From the NCBI GenBank assembly GCA_947458455.1, contig CANGYJ010000012.1, positions 82,422 to 146,421 of the forward strand: a stretch of 64,000 bases of DNA. The letters are read 5' to 3'. Below are positions 47,889 through 56,359 of this stretch, piece after piece; the first letter of the stretch is position 1; every line of letters begins with the position of its first letter. The notes under the pieces were generated by a model that was given only the letters and a program-made list of their open reading frames with translations, was not told the DNA's origin and did no database searches. Source of the stretch: Verrucomicrobiaceae bacterium. GTDB lineage: Bacteria; Verrucomicrobiota; Verrucomicrobiia; Verrucomicrobiales; Verrucomicrobiaceae. A program made the translations under genes and the position numbers.

Positions 47889-50669
47889 TCACCTCACATA
47901 AATGAACTCGCTGCTCATCAGGAGCGTCTGGGCGAGGAGCGCCCAGGCTTGTTGCTCGCGTTTGTCGGGATCGGCTTCGGTGGAAGCGAGCATGCCATCG
48001 GCAGCGGTGAGGAAATCACGGCAGCGGCGGAGGTCGGCCTCGGTGGCTTCGCGGGCGTAGGCGAGGCCACAGGCAGCACGGATTCGAGCTTCGAGATCTT
48101 CGTGGGTGAACAGGCGCTTCGCCAAAGCCTCGGCGGCTTTTTGTGAGAGATCGCTGTTCATGAGCAGGAGGGCCTGCGGGGAGACGACGCTGCTTTCACG
48201 GCGGCCAGTGGACGTGGCGGGATCGGGATAATCGAACTGCTGGAAGAGTTCGTAAAGGTTGTTGCGAATGACAGGCAGATAAAGGGCTCGGCGGGTGCTG
48301 CCGTAGGTGGTGAGGTCCTTCGAGGTGTGGTTGAAGACAAACTCGCGGTTGCGGCGCGGGATCGTTTTGCCACCAGTGGCAGCATCAAGTGTGCCGGCGA
48401 CGTGCAGCAAGGCATCGCGGATCTCCTCGGCCTCCAGCCGACGCACCGGGAAGTGCCACAGGAGTTGGTTTTCGGGATCGGCATCCGGCCTGTGACGCAC
48501 CTCGCTGCTCTGAAGATAGGTTTTTGAGGTCAAAATGAAGCGATGCATCGCTTTGACACTCCAGCCCTTGTCCGTGAACCAGCGGGCCAGGTAATCGAGA
48601 AGCTCGGGATGAGCGGGTTTTTTCCCGAGGAGGCCAAAGTTATCCAAGGAGGAAACGATGCCTTGATTGAAGTGCCAAGTCCAGAGGCGGTTCACCGTCA
48701 CGCGAGAGGTGAGCGGATGCTCGGGACTGGCCAGCCAGCGGGCGAGTTCGAGGCGACCGCTTTGATCCGGCTTAAAAGCGGGCGGTTTGGTCTTCAGCGA
48801 GGCCTGAACGACCTGGATGAAGCCACGCGGCACCGGCTTCCCGAGCGCGAGATGACTGCCGCGGATGTGGAGCGGCAGTTCCTTGAGAATCCTCGGCGAG
48901 TCCGTGACGGCGAGAGCGGTTGGCAGATCGGGCAGGTTGCTCTGCACGCTCATCATTTTGTCCTTCATCGCGTTGAGCTTATCAGCGATGGCTTTGGGAT
49001 AGAGGATGATGGGCTCCGGCGGAAGGGCGAGGAAGCCTTTCGGGTCATCCAGCACTGCCCTGGCCTGATGCAGCAGCGACTCGCTGCCCTTGTCCGCTTT
49101 CACATCCTTCAGCGTCGAGGCCTGCTTGAACATCAGCGTGTAGTATTCCCGCAGATGCGAGACGCCGCCGCGAGTGCGCCACGCATCCTGCCAGGGTTTG
49201 AAGAAGGGATGCGCTTCATTCGCCGCCAACCACACGCGGCAGTTGAGGAGGATGTGCGGCCTCAGTCCTGCTTTGTCCGCCACCGGACGCACTTGGCTCA
49301 AGGTGGGAGCCACGGGCAAGGCGGCCGCGTTCATGAGATAAGCCACCGCTTGAGAGTGGATCTCGTCTTTGAGCTTCTTGTTCGCTTCCGCTTCGAGCTT
49401 GGCGATGGCCGCTTTTTGCTCATCGAGCACGCACTCGGCGGCTTTGACATTGGCGAAGGCATCGAAGTCGCCCATCGGTGCCTCAAAGGCCGTGCTCAGA
49501 GCGCCGATGCGATCGCTGCTGAAGCTCTCGGTGCTCTTGAAGATGGCGGCGAGGGCGTAGTAGTCCTCATGCGGGATGGGATCGAATTTGTGCTCGTGGC
49601 AGCGGGCGCAGCCGAGCGTGAGGCCCATGAAGGCGCGGCCCATGACGTCGATCTGCTCATCGATCACATCCATGCGCAGCTTGTCCTTGTCCGGCTCGGC
49701 GAGGACCTTGGCACCGAGATTGAGGAAACCGGTGGCCGTGATGCGACGCTGGCGTATTTCGACATTCTCGGACTTCATGAGATCGCCAGCAAGCTGCTCG
49801 ATCACGAACTGATCAAAGGGCAGATCATCATTGAAGGCCTTCACGACGTAGTCGCGGTAACGCCACGCGGTGCCCAGCGCGATGTTTTCATCGAGCCCAT
49901 TCGAGTCGGAGTAACGCGCCACATCCAGCCAGTGGCGGCCCCACTTCTCGCCGTAGGCATGGGACGCGAGGAGGCGGTCGATGAGATTCCTGAGGGCTGA
50001 TTCTGGATTCCTATTTCTTTCGGCCACAAAGCCCTCAACCTCCACCGGCGTGGGCGGCAGGCCGGTGAGATCAAAGGTGATGCGGCGAATCAACGTGCGT
50101 GCATCCGCCTCCGGCGAGAGCTTCAGGCCCTTCTCGGCCAGTTTCGCCGTGATGAAGGCATCAATCGGATTTCCGCCCTCGGCCTGCTTCGGCACCTTTG
50201 GTCGCGAAATGGGCGCAAAAGCCCAATGCTTCGCGCCTTCGGCGAGATCGATGGTTCTCGGGCCTCCATGCATCTTCGAGGCCACGACGGCACGCGGATC
50301 GGGTGCCCCCATTTTGATCCAGTCTTCGAGCAGTTTGATCTCCTGCGAAGGCAGAGCGCCCTTCGGCGGCATTTGCAGATCCTGATTCTTGTAGTGAACC
50401 GATTCAATGAGCAGGCTTTTTTCCGGCTGGCCCGCGATGAGAGCCGGACCGCTATCACCGCCCTTCAAAATGGCCTCGCGGGAATCGAGCGTGAGGCTTC
50501 CCTTCGCCTTCCCCTTCTCCGCCGAATGGCATTCGTAGCAGCGGTTGATCAGGATCGGCCGGATGTTTTTCTCAAAGAAGGCCGTCTGATCTGCCGACAC
50601 CTCTCCCGCGCCCTGGCTGATGCCCGTGGCGAGACTGAAGGCGAGGAAGCTGAAGGCTCCGAGTTTCAC
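47889..50669 (-). CDS. PSCyt1/PSCyt2/PSD1 (DUF1549/DUF1553) domain protein
   Basis: FFEKNIRPILINRCYECHSAEKGKAKGSLTLDSREAILKGGDSGPAL; FDLTGLPPTPVEVEGFV; WGRHWLDVARYSDSNGLDEN; RLWTWHFNQGIVSSLDNFG. Confidence 0.93.
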   Translation of the reverse strand: MKLGAFSFLAFSLATGISQGAGEVSADQTAFFEKNIRPILINRCYECHSAEKGKAKGSLTLDSREAILKGGDSGPALIAGQPEKSLLIESVHYKNQDLQMPPKGALPSQEIKLLEDWIKMGAPDPRAVVASKMHGGPRTIDLAEGAKHWAFAPISRPKVPKQAEGGNPIDAFITAKLAEKGLKLSPEADARTLIRRITFDLTGLPPTPVEVEGFVAERNRNPESALRNLIDRLLASHAYGEKWGRHWLDVARYSDSNGLDENIALGTAWRYRDYVVKAFNDDLPFDQFVIEQLAGDLMKSENVEIRQRRITATGFLNLGAKVLAEPDKDKLRMDVIDEQIDVMGRAFMGLTLGCARCHEHKFDPIPHEDYYALAAIFKSTESFSSDRIGALSTAFEAPMGDFDAFANVKAAECVLDEQKAAIAKLEAEANKKLKDEIHSQAVAYLMNAAALPVAPTLSQVRPVADKAGLRPHILLNCRVWLAANEAHPFFKPWQDAWRTRGGVSHLREYYTLMFKQASTLKDVKADKGSESLLHQARAVLDDPKGFLALPPEPIILYPKAIADKLNAMKDKMMSVQSNLPDLPTALAVTDSPRILKELPLHIRGSHLALGKPVPRGFIQVVQASLKTKPPAFKPDQSGRLELARWLASPEHPLTSRVTVNRLWTWHFNQGIVSSLDNFGLLGKKPAHPELLDYLARWFTDKGWSVKAMHRFILTSKTYLQSSEVRHRPDADPENQLLWHFPVRRLEAEEIRDALLHVAGTLDAATGGKTIPRRNREFVFNHTSKDLTTYGSTRRALYLPVIRNNLYELFQQFDYPDPATSTGRRESSVVSPQALLLMNSDLSQKAAEALAKRLFTHEDLEARIRAACGLAYAREATEADLRRCRDFLTAADGMLASTEADPDKREQQAWALLAQTLLMSSEFIYVR

Positions 50670-50726
50670 AGGAAGGGTTTACGGCCTGCGAGCGGCTTTC
50701 TTGCCAAAGGGCGGGCGCAGGCAGGC

Positions 50727-50774
50727 TGGAGTGGTGGAGTGGTGGAGTGGTGGAGTGATGGAGTGATGGAGTGC
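50727..50774. repeat. 8-bp tandem repeat x6
   Basis: tggagtgg|tggagtgg|tggagtgg|tggagtga|tggagtga|tggagtgc. Confidence 0.92.
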
Positions 50775-50915
50775 GGTACACCGCCTCTCCGAGGCGGATC
50801 AGTTCAGTGGAGTATCCTTCCTCCATGCAGGCTAAAGCCCGCATCACTCCAGTCCTCCCGCCCCCTACTTTCACCTTGGCATCCGCCTCGGCTCACGCTT
50901 CGATGGCGACCCACC

Positions 50916-51995
50916 ATGAGCACTTCCAAGACCTGGCGAATCGCCGGCATCAATTTCGACCACTTTCACATGGGCGACCTCCTGCGCCAGACCTTCGAGC
51001 ATCCGAACGCCGAGATCGTGGCCATCTGCGATGAGCAACCGACACGCATGCAAAGCGCCGCGAGAAATTTCGGCCTCTCCGCCGCCCAAGTCTTTACCGA
51101 TCACCGCGCCTGCCTGGAGCAGACGAAGCCCGACATCGTCATCCTCTGTCCCGCCGCCTCGAAGCATGGCGAGTGGGTGGAAAAGGTCGCCCCCTATGGC
51201 ACACACATCATCATGGAGAAACCTTTCGCCGGTTCGCTGGCCGAGGCAGATGCCATGATCGCCGCCATGAAGCCCTATGGCAAACTCCTCACCGTGAACT
51301 GGCCGCTCGTGTGGGATGCCGGACAGCAGACGGCGCACCGCCTCATCCTCGAAGGCCTCATCGGCGAAGTATGTGAATTTCATCACCATGGTGGCAATCG
51401 CGGCCCGCTTTACCACGGAGCCGACAAGATCGAAGTCGAGCCCACCGCCGCCGAAAAAGCCGCGAGCTGGTTTTACAGCGCCGCACAAGGCGGTGGTTCA
51501 CTGCTCGATTACATGGGCTACGGCACCACGCTCGGCACCTGGCACCTCGGTGGCAAGGTGCCGCTGGAGGTCACCTGCACCTGGAGCACCACACCGGGCA
51601 TCGAAGTCGATGAACACAGCATCACCGCCATCCGTTACGCCTGCGGCCTGAGCAAAACCGAAACCCGCTGGGGTACCTTCACCGATCCGTGGACGCATCA
51701 ACCGCAGCCGAAATGTGGCTTTGTGCTCAAAGGCACCGCTGGCACGATCTCCTGCTACGACTACGAGAAAACCCTCCGTGTGCAGACCCGCAGCCGCCCC
51801 GAAGTCTATGACGTGCCCGTCGATGTCATCGCCGCGCCGAACCGCAATCCCATCGAGCACGTCATCCACCACCTCGAAACCGGTGCCCCGCTCATCGGCC
51901 CCCTCCGCCTCGACATCTCCCGCATCGGCCAGCAGATCGTCGACACCGCGTTTCGGAGTGCCACGGAGAAGAGAACGCTAGAGTTGGTGGGGTAA
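50916..51995 (+). CDS. Gfo/Idh/MocA family oxidoreductase
   Basis: WRIAGINFDHFHMGDLLRQTFEHPNAEIVAICDEQ; GTHIIMEKPFAGSLAEADAMI. Confidence 0.88.
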   Translation: MSTSKTWRIAGINFDHFHMGDLLRQTFEHPNAEIVAICDEQPTRMQSAARNFGLSAAQVFTDHRACLEQTKPDIVILCPAASKHGEWVEKVAPYGTHIIMEKPFAGSLAEADAMIAAMKPYGKLLTVNWPLVWDAGQQTAHRLILEGLIGEVCEFHHHGGNRGPLYHGADKIEVEPTAAEKAASWFYSAAQGGGSLLDYMGYGTTLGTWHLGGKVPLEVTCTWSTTPGIEVDEHSITAIRYACGLSKTETRWGTFTDPWTHQPQPKCGFVLKGTAGTISCYDYEKTLRVQTRSRPEVYDVPVDVIAAPNRNPIEHVIHHLETGAPLIGPLRLDISRIGQQIVDTAFRSATEKRTLELVG

Positions 51996-52000
51996 AACTT

Positions 52001-52098
52001 CAGCAATCAGAAATCGACATTCAGCAATCGACCTTCCGAGCTTGGCGGAAGACTTGAACCGTAGATTGATGAACTCCGATTGCTGATTGCTGAAGTGA
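52001..52098. repeat. Inverted pair of heptamer repeat tracts
   Basis: cagcaat|cagaaat|cgacatt|cagcaat|cgacctt (52001-52035) and gaactcc|gattgct|gattgct|gaagtga (52071-52098). Confidence 0.75.
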
Positions 52099-52120
52099 AG
52101 AGGACCTTGGGTCAGCCACA

Positions 52121-53686
52121 CTACTTCGCCGGCCTCAAATCAAAGCACACCAGTTTGTCCTTCTGCCGCACGATGAATTTCCCATTCGCGATCGCCGGTG
52201 AGGAGCAGCCCAGCGCATCCGTTTTCGCACGGCCGAGCTGCTCGTAGGCGGTGTTCGTGGCCTTCACCATGCGGACGTGCGTGCCGTTGTTCTCATAGAC
52301 GAGCAGCTTGCCATCGGCGAGCAACGGGGAGGTGATCGTGCTGCTCACCTCGTTCACCACCCACTTCTCCGTGCCGGTGACCAAGTCGATGCACTGATGT
52401 TTTTCACCACAGCAGAGGTACACATTGCCCTCGTGAATGATGGGGCTGCCGGTGTAGCGACGCGTCATCCAGAATTTCGACCACGCCGCCTTCGGCTTGC
52501 CATCGGCCTGCATTTGGTAGCCCCGCAGGCCCACGCCTTCCGTGCCGCTGTAGAGCACCAGCCAGTCACCGCTCGCCACCGGCGTGCTCTGGCTGCCGCC
52601 TTCAGCCGTCCAAAGCAGTTCGCCGTTCTCCGGATTCAGGCCATAGAGCGCGTTGTTGCCGTTGATCACCACCTGCGGCTTGCCGCTCGTCGGCTGCCAC
52701 CAGGTCGGGCTCGCTGTGTTGCCCTTCGCCAGCTTCTGCTCCCACACGAGCTTGCCGTCGGCCTTGGAGAAGGCCTTCGCCAGGCCCGCGGCCATGTAAA
52801 CGTGGTCGCCCATGATCAGCGGCGACGCCGCCGGGCCGCTCATGCCGAGCGGTGCGGACCACACGGGCTTCCCATCCTTCTCCTCCACACACACCAGCTC
52901 CGTGCTCAGTGCCGCATACACCTTCCCATCCACGATGGCACAGGTGCTCGATGAATTGCGACCGCTCGGCTTGCCCGGCTTCGCGTATTTCCACACCTGC
53001 TTGCCCGTCGCCAGATCGAGGCAGAGGATCACATCCTGCGCCACCTTGATCGTGTTCGGCACGGCGGCGATCATCTTCTCCTTCACCTCTGGCGGAAAGG
53101 CCTCGGCATCCAGCCACTTGGTGAACTCCGCTGCATTCGCAAACGGCTTCCCCTGCCTGTCGCTCATCTTTTTGAGCCATTCGAGTGCGATGGCATTCTT
53201 CCCTGCCTTGAAGCGACTGACGACCCACGAGCCGATGTTGATCTGCTCTTTCTCGTTGAGGTTGTCCTTCACCCACTGGTTCGCCCACTCGTCGAATTTC
53301 TCGCCTCGGAGCTTCGGCGCATTCATCCGCGTCTCTTCCAGCTTCTTCTCCAGCTCTGGCGTCGTGCCGCGGAAGTTCAGCGTCTGCATCACCTCCGAAT
53401 CAATCTCACGCGTCTCCGAGGCCACGCGTTCATGCCACACCACGCTCAGGAAGACTCGCTCGCCACTCACCACCGGGCTGGCATGGCCGCCGTATTCATT
53501 GCTCGGGATCATCTCACTCTCCCACACCTTCTTCAAACCTTCCGCCGGAAACGTCTCCGAGATCGGCGTCGTGTCCTGCGATACCCCATTCCTCTCCGGC
53601 CCCCGCCATTGATTCCAATCCCCCGCAACGAGCGAGGCAGCGGTGATGACAAACGACAAAGCGGAAAGCAGCGGGGAGAATTTCAT
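52121..53686 (-). CDS. PQQ-like beta-propeller (BamB-like) secreted protein
   Basis: WNQWRGPERNGVSQDT; ILCLDLATGKQVWKY; ALYGLNPENGELLWTAEGG repeats. Confidence 0.88.
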   Translation of the reverse strand: MKFSPLLSALSFVITAASLVAGDWNQWRGPERNGVSQDTTPISETFPAEGLKKVWESEMIPSNEYGGHASPVVSGERVFLSVVWHERVASETREIDSEVMQTLNFRGTTPELEKKLEETRMNAPKLRGEKFDEWANQWVKDNLNEKEQINIGSWVVSRFKAGKNAIALEWLKKMSDRQGKPFANAAEFTKWLDAEAFPPEVKEKMIAAVPNTIKVAQDVILCLDLATGKQVWKYAKPGKPSGRNSSSTCAIVDGKVYAALSTELVCVEEKDGKPVWSAPLGMSGPAASPLIMGDHVYMAAGLAKAFSKADGKLVWEQKLAKGNTASPTWWQPTSGKPQVVINGNNALYGLNPENGELLWTAEGGSQSTPVASGDWLVLYSGTEGVGLRGYQMQADGKPKAAWSKFWMTRRYTGSPIIHEGNVYLCCGEKHQCIDLVTGTEKWVVNEVSSTITSPLLADGKLLVYENNGTHVRMVKATNTAYEQLGRAKTDALGCSSPAIANGKFIVRQKDKLVCFDLRPAK

Positions 53687-53793
53687 GTGACGGGTGAACG
53701 CTGAGACTTCAGCGCAAGTTTCAGCGGGCGTTCTTTCGCGGACGATGAAGCCGCTCACCACATTTCAGCGGACGAGGGCGTCAGCGCTCCTTT

Positions 53794-54831
53794 TTAGATT
53801 TCCAGCATGGCACGCGCTTCCGCCTGCACGGCGTCGCGAAGTTTTTTGGGGGAGAGGACCTTCGCGTGGCGGCCGAAGCCGAGCACCCAGCGGGTGATCT
53901 CCTCCAGACCGGCCAGCTCGGCGCGGAATTCGATCTCGCTGCCGTCATCCTTGAGCAGGGTGATCTTCTGGCTGCGGTGCCAGCGGCCTTCGGCCACGTA
54001 GCGGGCCGCCCAGCCCGTGAGGCGGATGCAGGCCTCAAAGCTCTCCGCCTCCGCGCCATAGCTCCACACGCCAAAGCCGCTGCTGAGGTGATCGCGGATG
54101 TTGAAGGAGGCATCCGGCACGAAACGGTTTTTGAGCACCTCCAGGCCGCTGATGCGTTGGAGCGCAAAGGTGCGCCAGTCCCCGCGTGCGAGGTCATGGC
54201 CGATGAGATACCAGCCGTTCATCACCTGGCCCACATGGTAAGGCTGCACGCGGCGCTGCTCGCCACGCCCACCGCCGCTCAGCTTGCGGTAGGAGAAGGC
54301 CACCTCCTCGCGGTTCAGCGTCGCGTCCAGCAGGGTGGAGAAAAGAGCGGCATCCACCCGCATCACCCCGGCATCCTTCACGGAGCAGGCCGCATGCAGG
54401 TCCTGCCATTGGATGGACACGGCCTCCGGGCAGGCCCCGGCGATCTTATTGAGGCTTTCAGCCACTTGCTTGTAAAGCGGTGTGCCGCGCAGCGGCTCCA
54501 GCGCCTTCAGCGCCACAAACAGGGCCACCAGTTCGCCACGGGAGAGCTGCATCGGCGCGAACTCGCTCACTGGCCGGGTGAAGTAATAGCCATGCTGCTT
54601 GTCGTCATACTCCAGCGGCAGGTTCTTCATCACCTGCAGGTGCGTGATGTCACGCTGGATGCTCTTCGCGGAGACTTCCAGCTCCGCCGCCAGCGTCTGG
54701 CAGTTTGGATACTTGCCAGAGGCGATGATGCTGATGATGCGTCCCACCCGCCAGTCCACCGTCCGGCGGACACCGAGGTGCGAAGAACTCTGGAGACGGC
54801 TTGAACGAGACAGGGAACGCGGGCGTGACAT
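53794..54831 (-). CDS. WYL-domain transcriptional regulator (HTH + WYL)
   Basis: IISIIASGKYPNCQTLAAELEVSAKSIQRDITHLQVMKNLPLEYDDKQHGYYFT; RRVQPYHVGQVMNGWYLIGHDLARGDWRTFALQRISGLEVL. Confidence 0.9.
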   Translation of the reverse strand: MSRPRSLSRSSRLQSSSHLGVRRTVDWRVGRIISIIASGKYPNCQTLAAELEVSAKSIQRDITHLQVMKNLPLEYDDKQHGYYFTRPVSEFAPMQLSRGELVALFVALKALEPLRGTPLYKQVAESLNKIAGACPEAVSIQWQDLHAACSVKDAGVMRVDAALFSTLLDATLNREEVAFSYRKLSGGGRGEQRRVQPYHVGQVMNGWYLIGHDLARGDWRTFALQRISGLEVLKNRFVPDASFNIRDHLSSGFGVWSYGAEAESFEACIRLTGWAARYVAEGRWHRSQKITLLKDDGSEIEFRAELAGLEEITRWVLGFGRHAKVLSPKKLRDAVQAEARAMLEI

Positions 54832-54926
54832 GGCGGAGAGCTTAAGGATTCTGAAATAAAAAAGCACAAAAAATTCCCGGTGTCAGCCAGCAAGTGTCCC
54901 ACCCCCTGTGGCAAAATGCAGGCGTC

Positions 54927-55628
54927 ATGAGTCCCAAACCCACCTCCCCTCCGCCTCCCCCACCCGCCGCCCACGTCGAAATCGCCTACATCCTCGACCG
55001 CAGCGGCTCCATGAAGCCCATGCAGGAGCCTGCCGTCACCGCCTTCAATGACTTCCTCAAGGCCCAGCTCGAAGTGCCCGGAGAGGCCCGGCTCACCCTC
55101 GTGCAGTTTGATGATTGCTACGAAGTGCCCGTGGCCGCCCTGCGGCTGCAGGACGTGCCGCAGCTCACCGCCGCCACCTACAACCCGCGCGGCAGCACCG
55201 CCCTGCTGGATGCCATCGGCCGCACCATCCGGGACCTCGACATCCGCCTGCAAAAGCTCCCACCCGCGCAGCAGCCCGCCAAGGTCATCCTCGCCATCTT
55301 CACCGACGGGGAAGAAAACGCCTCCCGCGAATACACCGCCAAGCACATCAGCGACCTCATCGCCCTCTACCGCGACACCAAAGGCTGGGAGTTCCTCTTC
55401 CTCGCCGCGAACCAGGACGCCATCGCCACCGCTGCGAAGATGAGCATGGCCCACGGCACCGGCGGAAACGTCACCTACACACCCGATGGCATCCGCTCCA
55501 CCGGCAAGGCACTGGCCCGCAAGGTGCGCGCCTCCCGCCTCAAAGCCACCGGCCAGATGGACGCCGCCTCCGTCGCCGATGAAGCCATGAGCCTCGATGA
55601 AGTCCTGCGGCAGGAGGAAGAGAAGTAG
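54927..55628 (+). CDS. von Willebrand factor type A domain protein
   Basis: IAYILDRSGSMKPMQEPAVTAFNDFL (MIDAS DxSGSM); NPRGSTALLDAIGR; VILAIFTDGEENAS. Confidence 0.9.
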   Translation: MSPKPTSPPPPPPAAHVEIAYILDRSGSMKPMQEPAVTAFNDFLKAQLEVPGEARLTLVQFDDCYEVPVAALRLQDVPQLTAATYNPRGSTALLDAIGRTIRDLDIRLQKLPPAQQPAKVILAIFTDGEENASREYTAKHISDLIALYRDTKGWEFLFLAANQDAIATAAKMSMAHGTGGNVTYTPDGIRSTGKALARKVRASRLKATGQMDAASVADEAMSLDEVLRQEEEK

Positions 55629-55719
55629 TCCGCGATTCCGCTCGCGGTCAGTCGTCAGGCCTGCCCGCCATGCTGCGCGAAGCGCTGCAGGCGGGGGGCA
55701 GTTTTAAAAATCACGCATC

Positions 55720-56061
55720 ATGAAACAAACACACCCACTTGAAGCACTGTTCGGCCTCTGCCTGCTCGCGGCGGTGGTCGCGATTCTTGCCGGACTGATG
55801 GCGCTGGCCGTGCTGCTGGCCCTGGCCGCCCTCGGCAGCGTTTGGCGACGGAGCGTAAGCCAGCATGCGGCCTCCATTCCGCCACGTCCCACCGTTACCT
55901 ACCTGCCCGCCCCCATGCCGGAGGAGCCGCTCATCCGCCTGGAGCGCGGCCAAACCGCCACCCTCCCCTGGCCGCATCCGCTTCAGATCCTTCTGCCTCA
56001 AGGAACTCACCTGCAAATCCTCGAAGCCACCCCGGAGCGTGTCCGCGTGATGGCCATTTGA
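55720..56061 (+). CDS. Small membrane protein, hypothetical
   Basis: TM segment ALFGLCLLAAVVAILAGLMALAVLLALAALGSVW. Confidence 0.5.
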   Translation: MKQTHPLEALFGLCLLAAVVAILAGLMALAVLLALAALGSVWRRSVSQHAASIPPRPTVTYLPAPMPEEPLIRLERGQTATLPWPHPLQILLPQGTHLQILEATPERVRVMAI

Positions 56062-56155
56062 AGTCATGCACCACATATCAGCCACATTCTGATTGTATAA
56101 AAAAGCCACTTCTGCCAGCATGGAAAAATCCGGCAACCCATTAGTGAATCGCACC

Positions 56156-56359
56156 ATGCCCGCCTATGCCCACACCAAGACCCGGCCCGATGGCAGCCCG
56201 GCTCCCGAAAGCGAATGGGAGCCGCTGGAGAGGCATCTGCAGGAGGTGGCGAAGCTGGCCGGTGAGTTTGCCGATGCCTTCGGAGCCAAGGAATGGGGCT
56301 ACCTCGCCGGGCTGTGGCATGATCTGGGGAAGTATTGGCGGGAGGAGGGGCAGCCATGA
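56156..56359 (+). CDS. Truncated Cas3 N-terminal HD-domain fragment (type I-C-like)
   Basis: MPAYAHTKTRPDGSPAPESEWEPLERHLQEVAKLAGEFADAFGAKEWGYLAGLWHDLGKYWREEGQP*; stop overlaps the start of full-length cas3 (ATGA). Confidence 0.8.
   Translation: MPAYAHTKTRPDGSPAPESEWEPLERHLQEVAKLAGEFADAFGAKEWGYLAGLWHDLGKYWREEGQP

Noticed and set aside
48543-50000. 485-aa + strand ORF antisense to the PSD1 protein
   Set aside because: Shadow ORF without recognisable motifs
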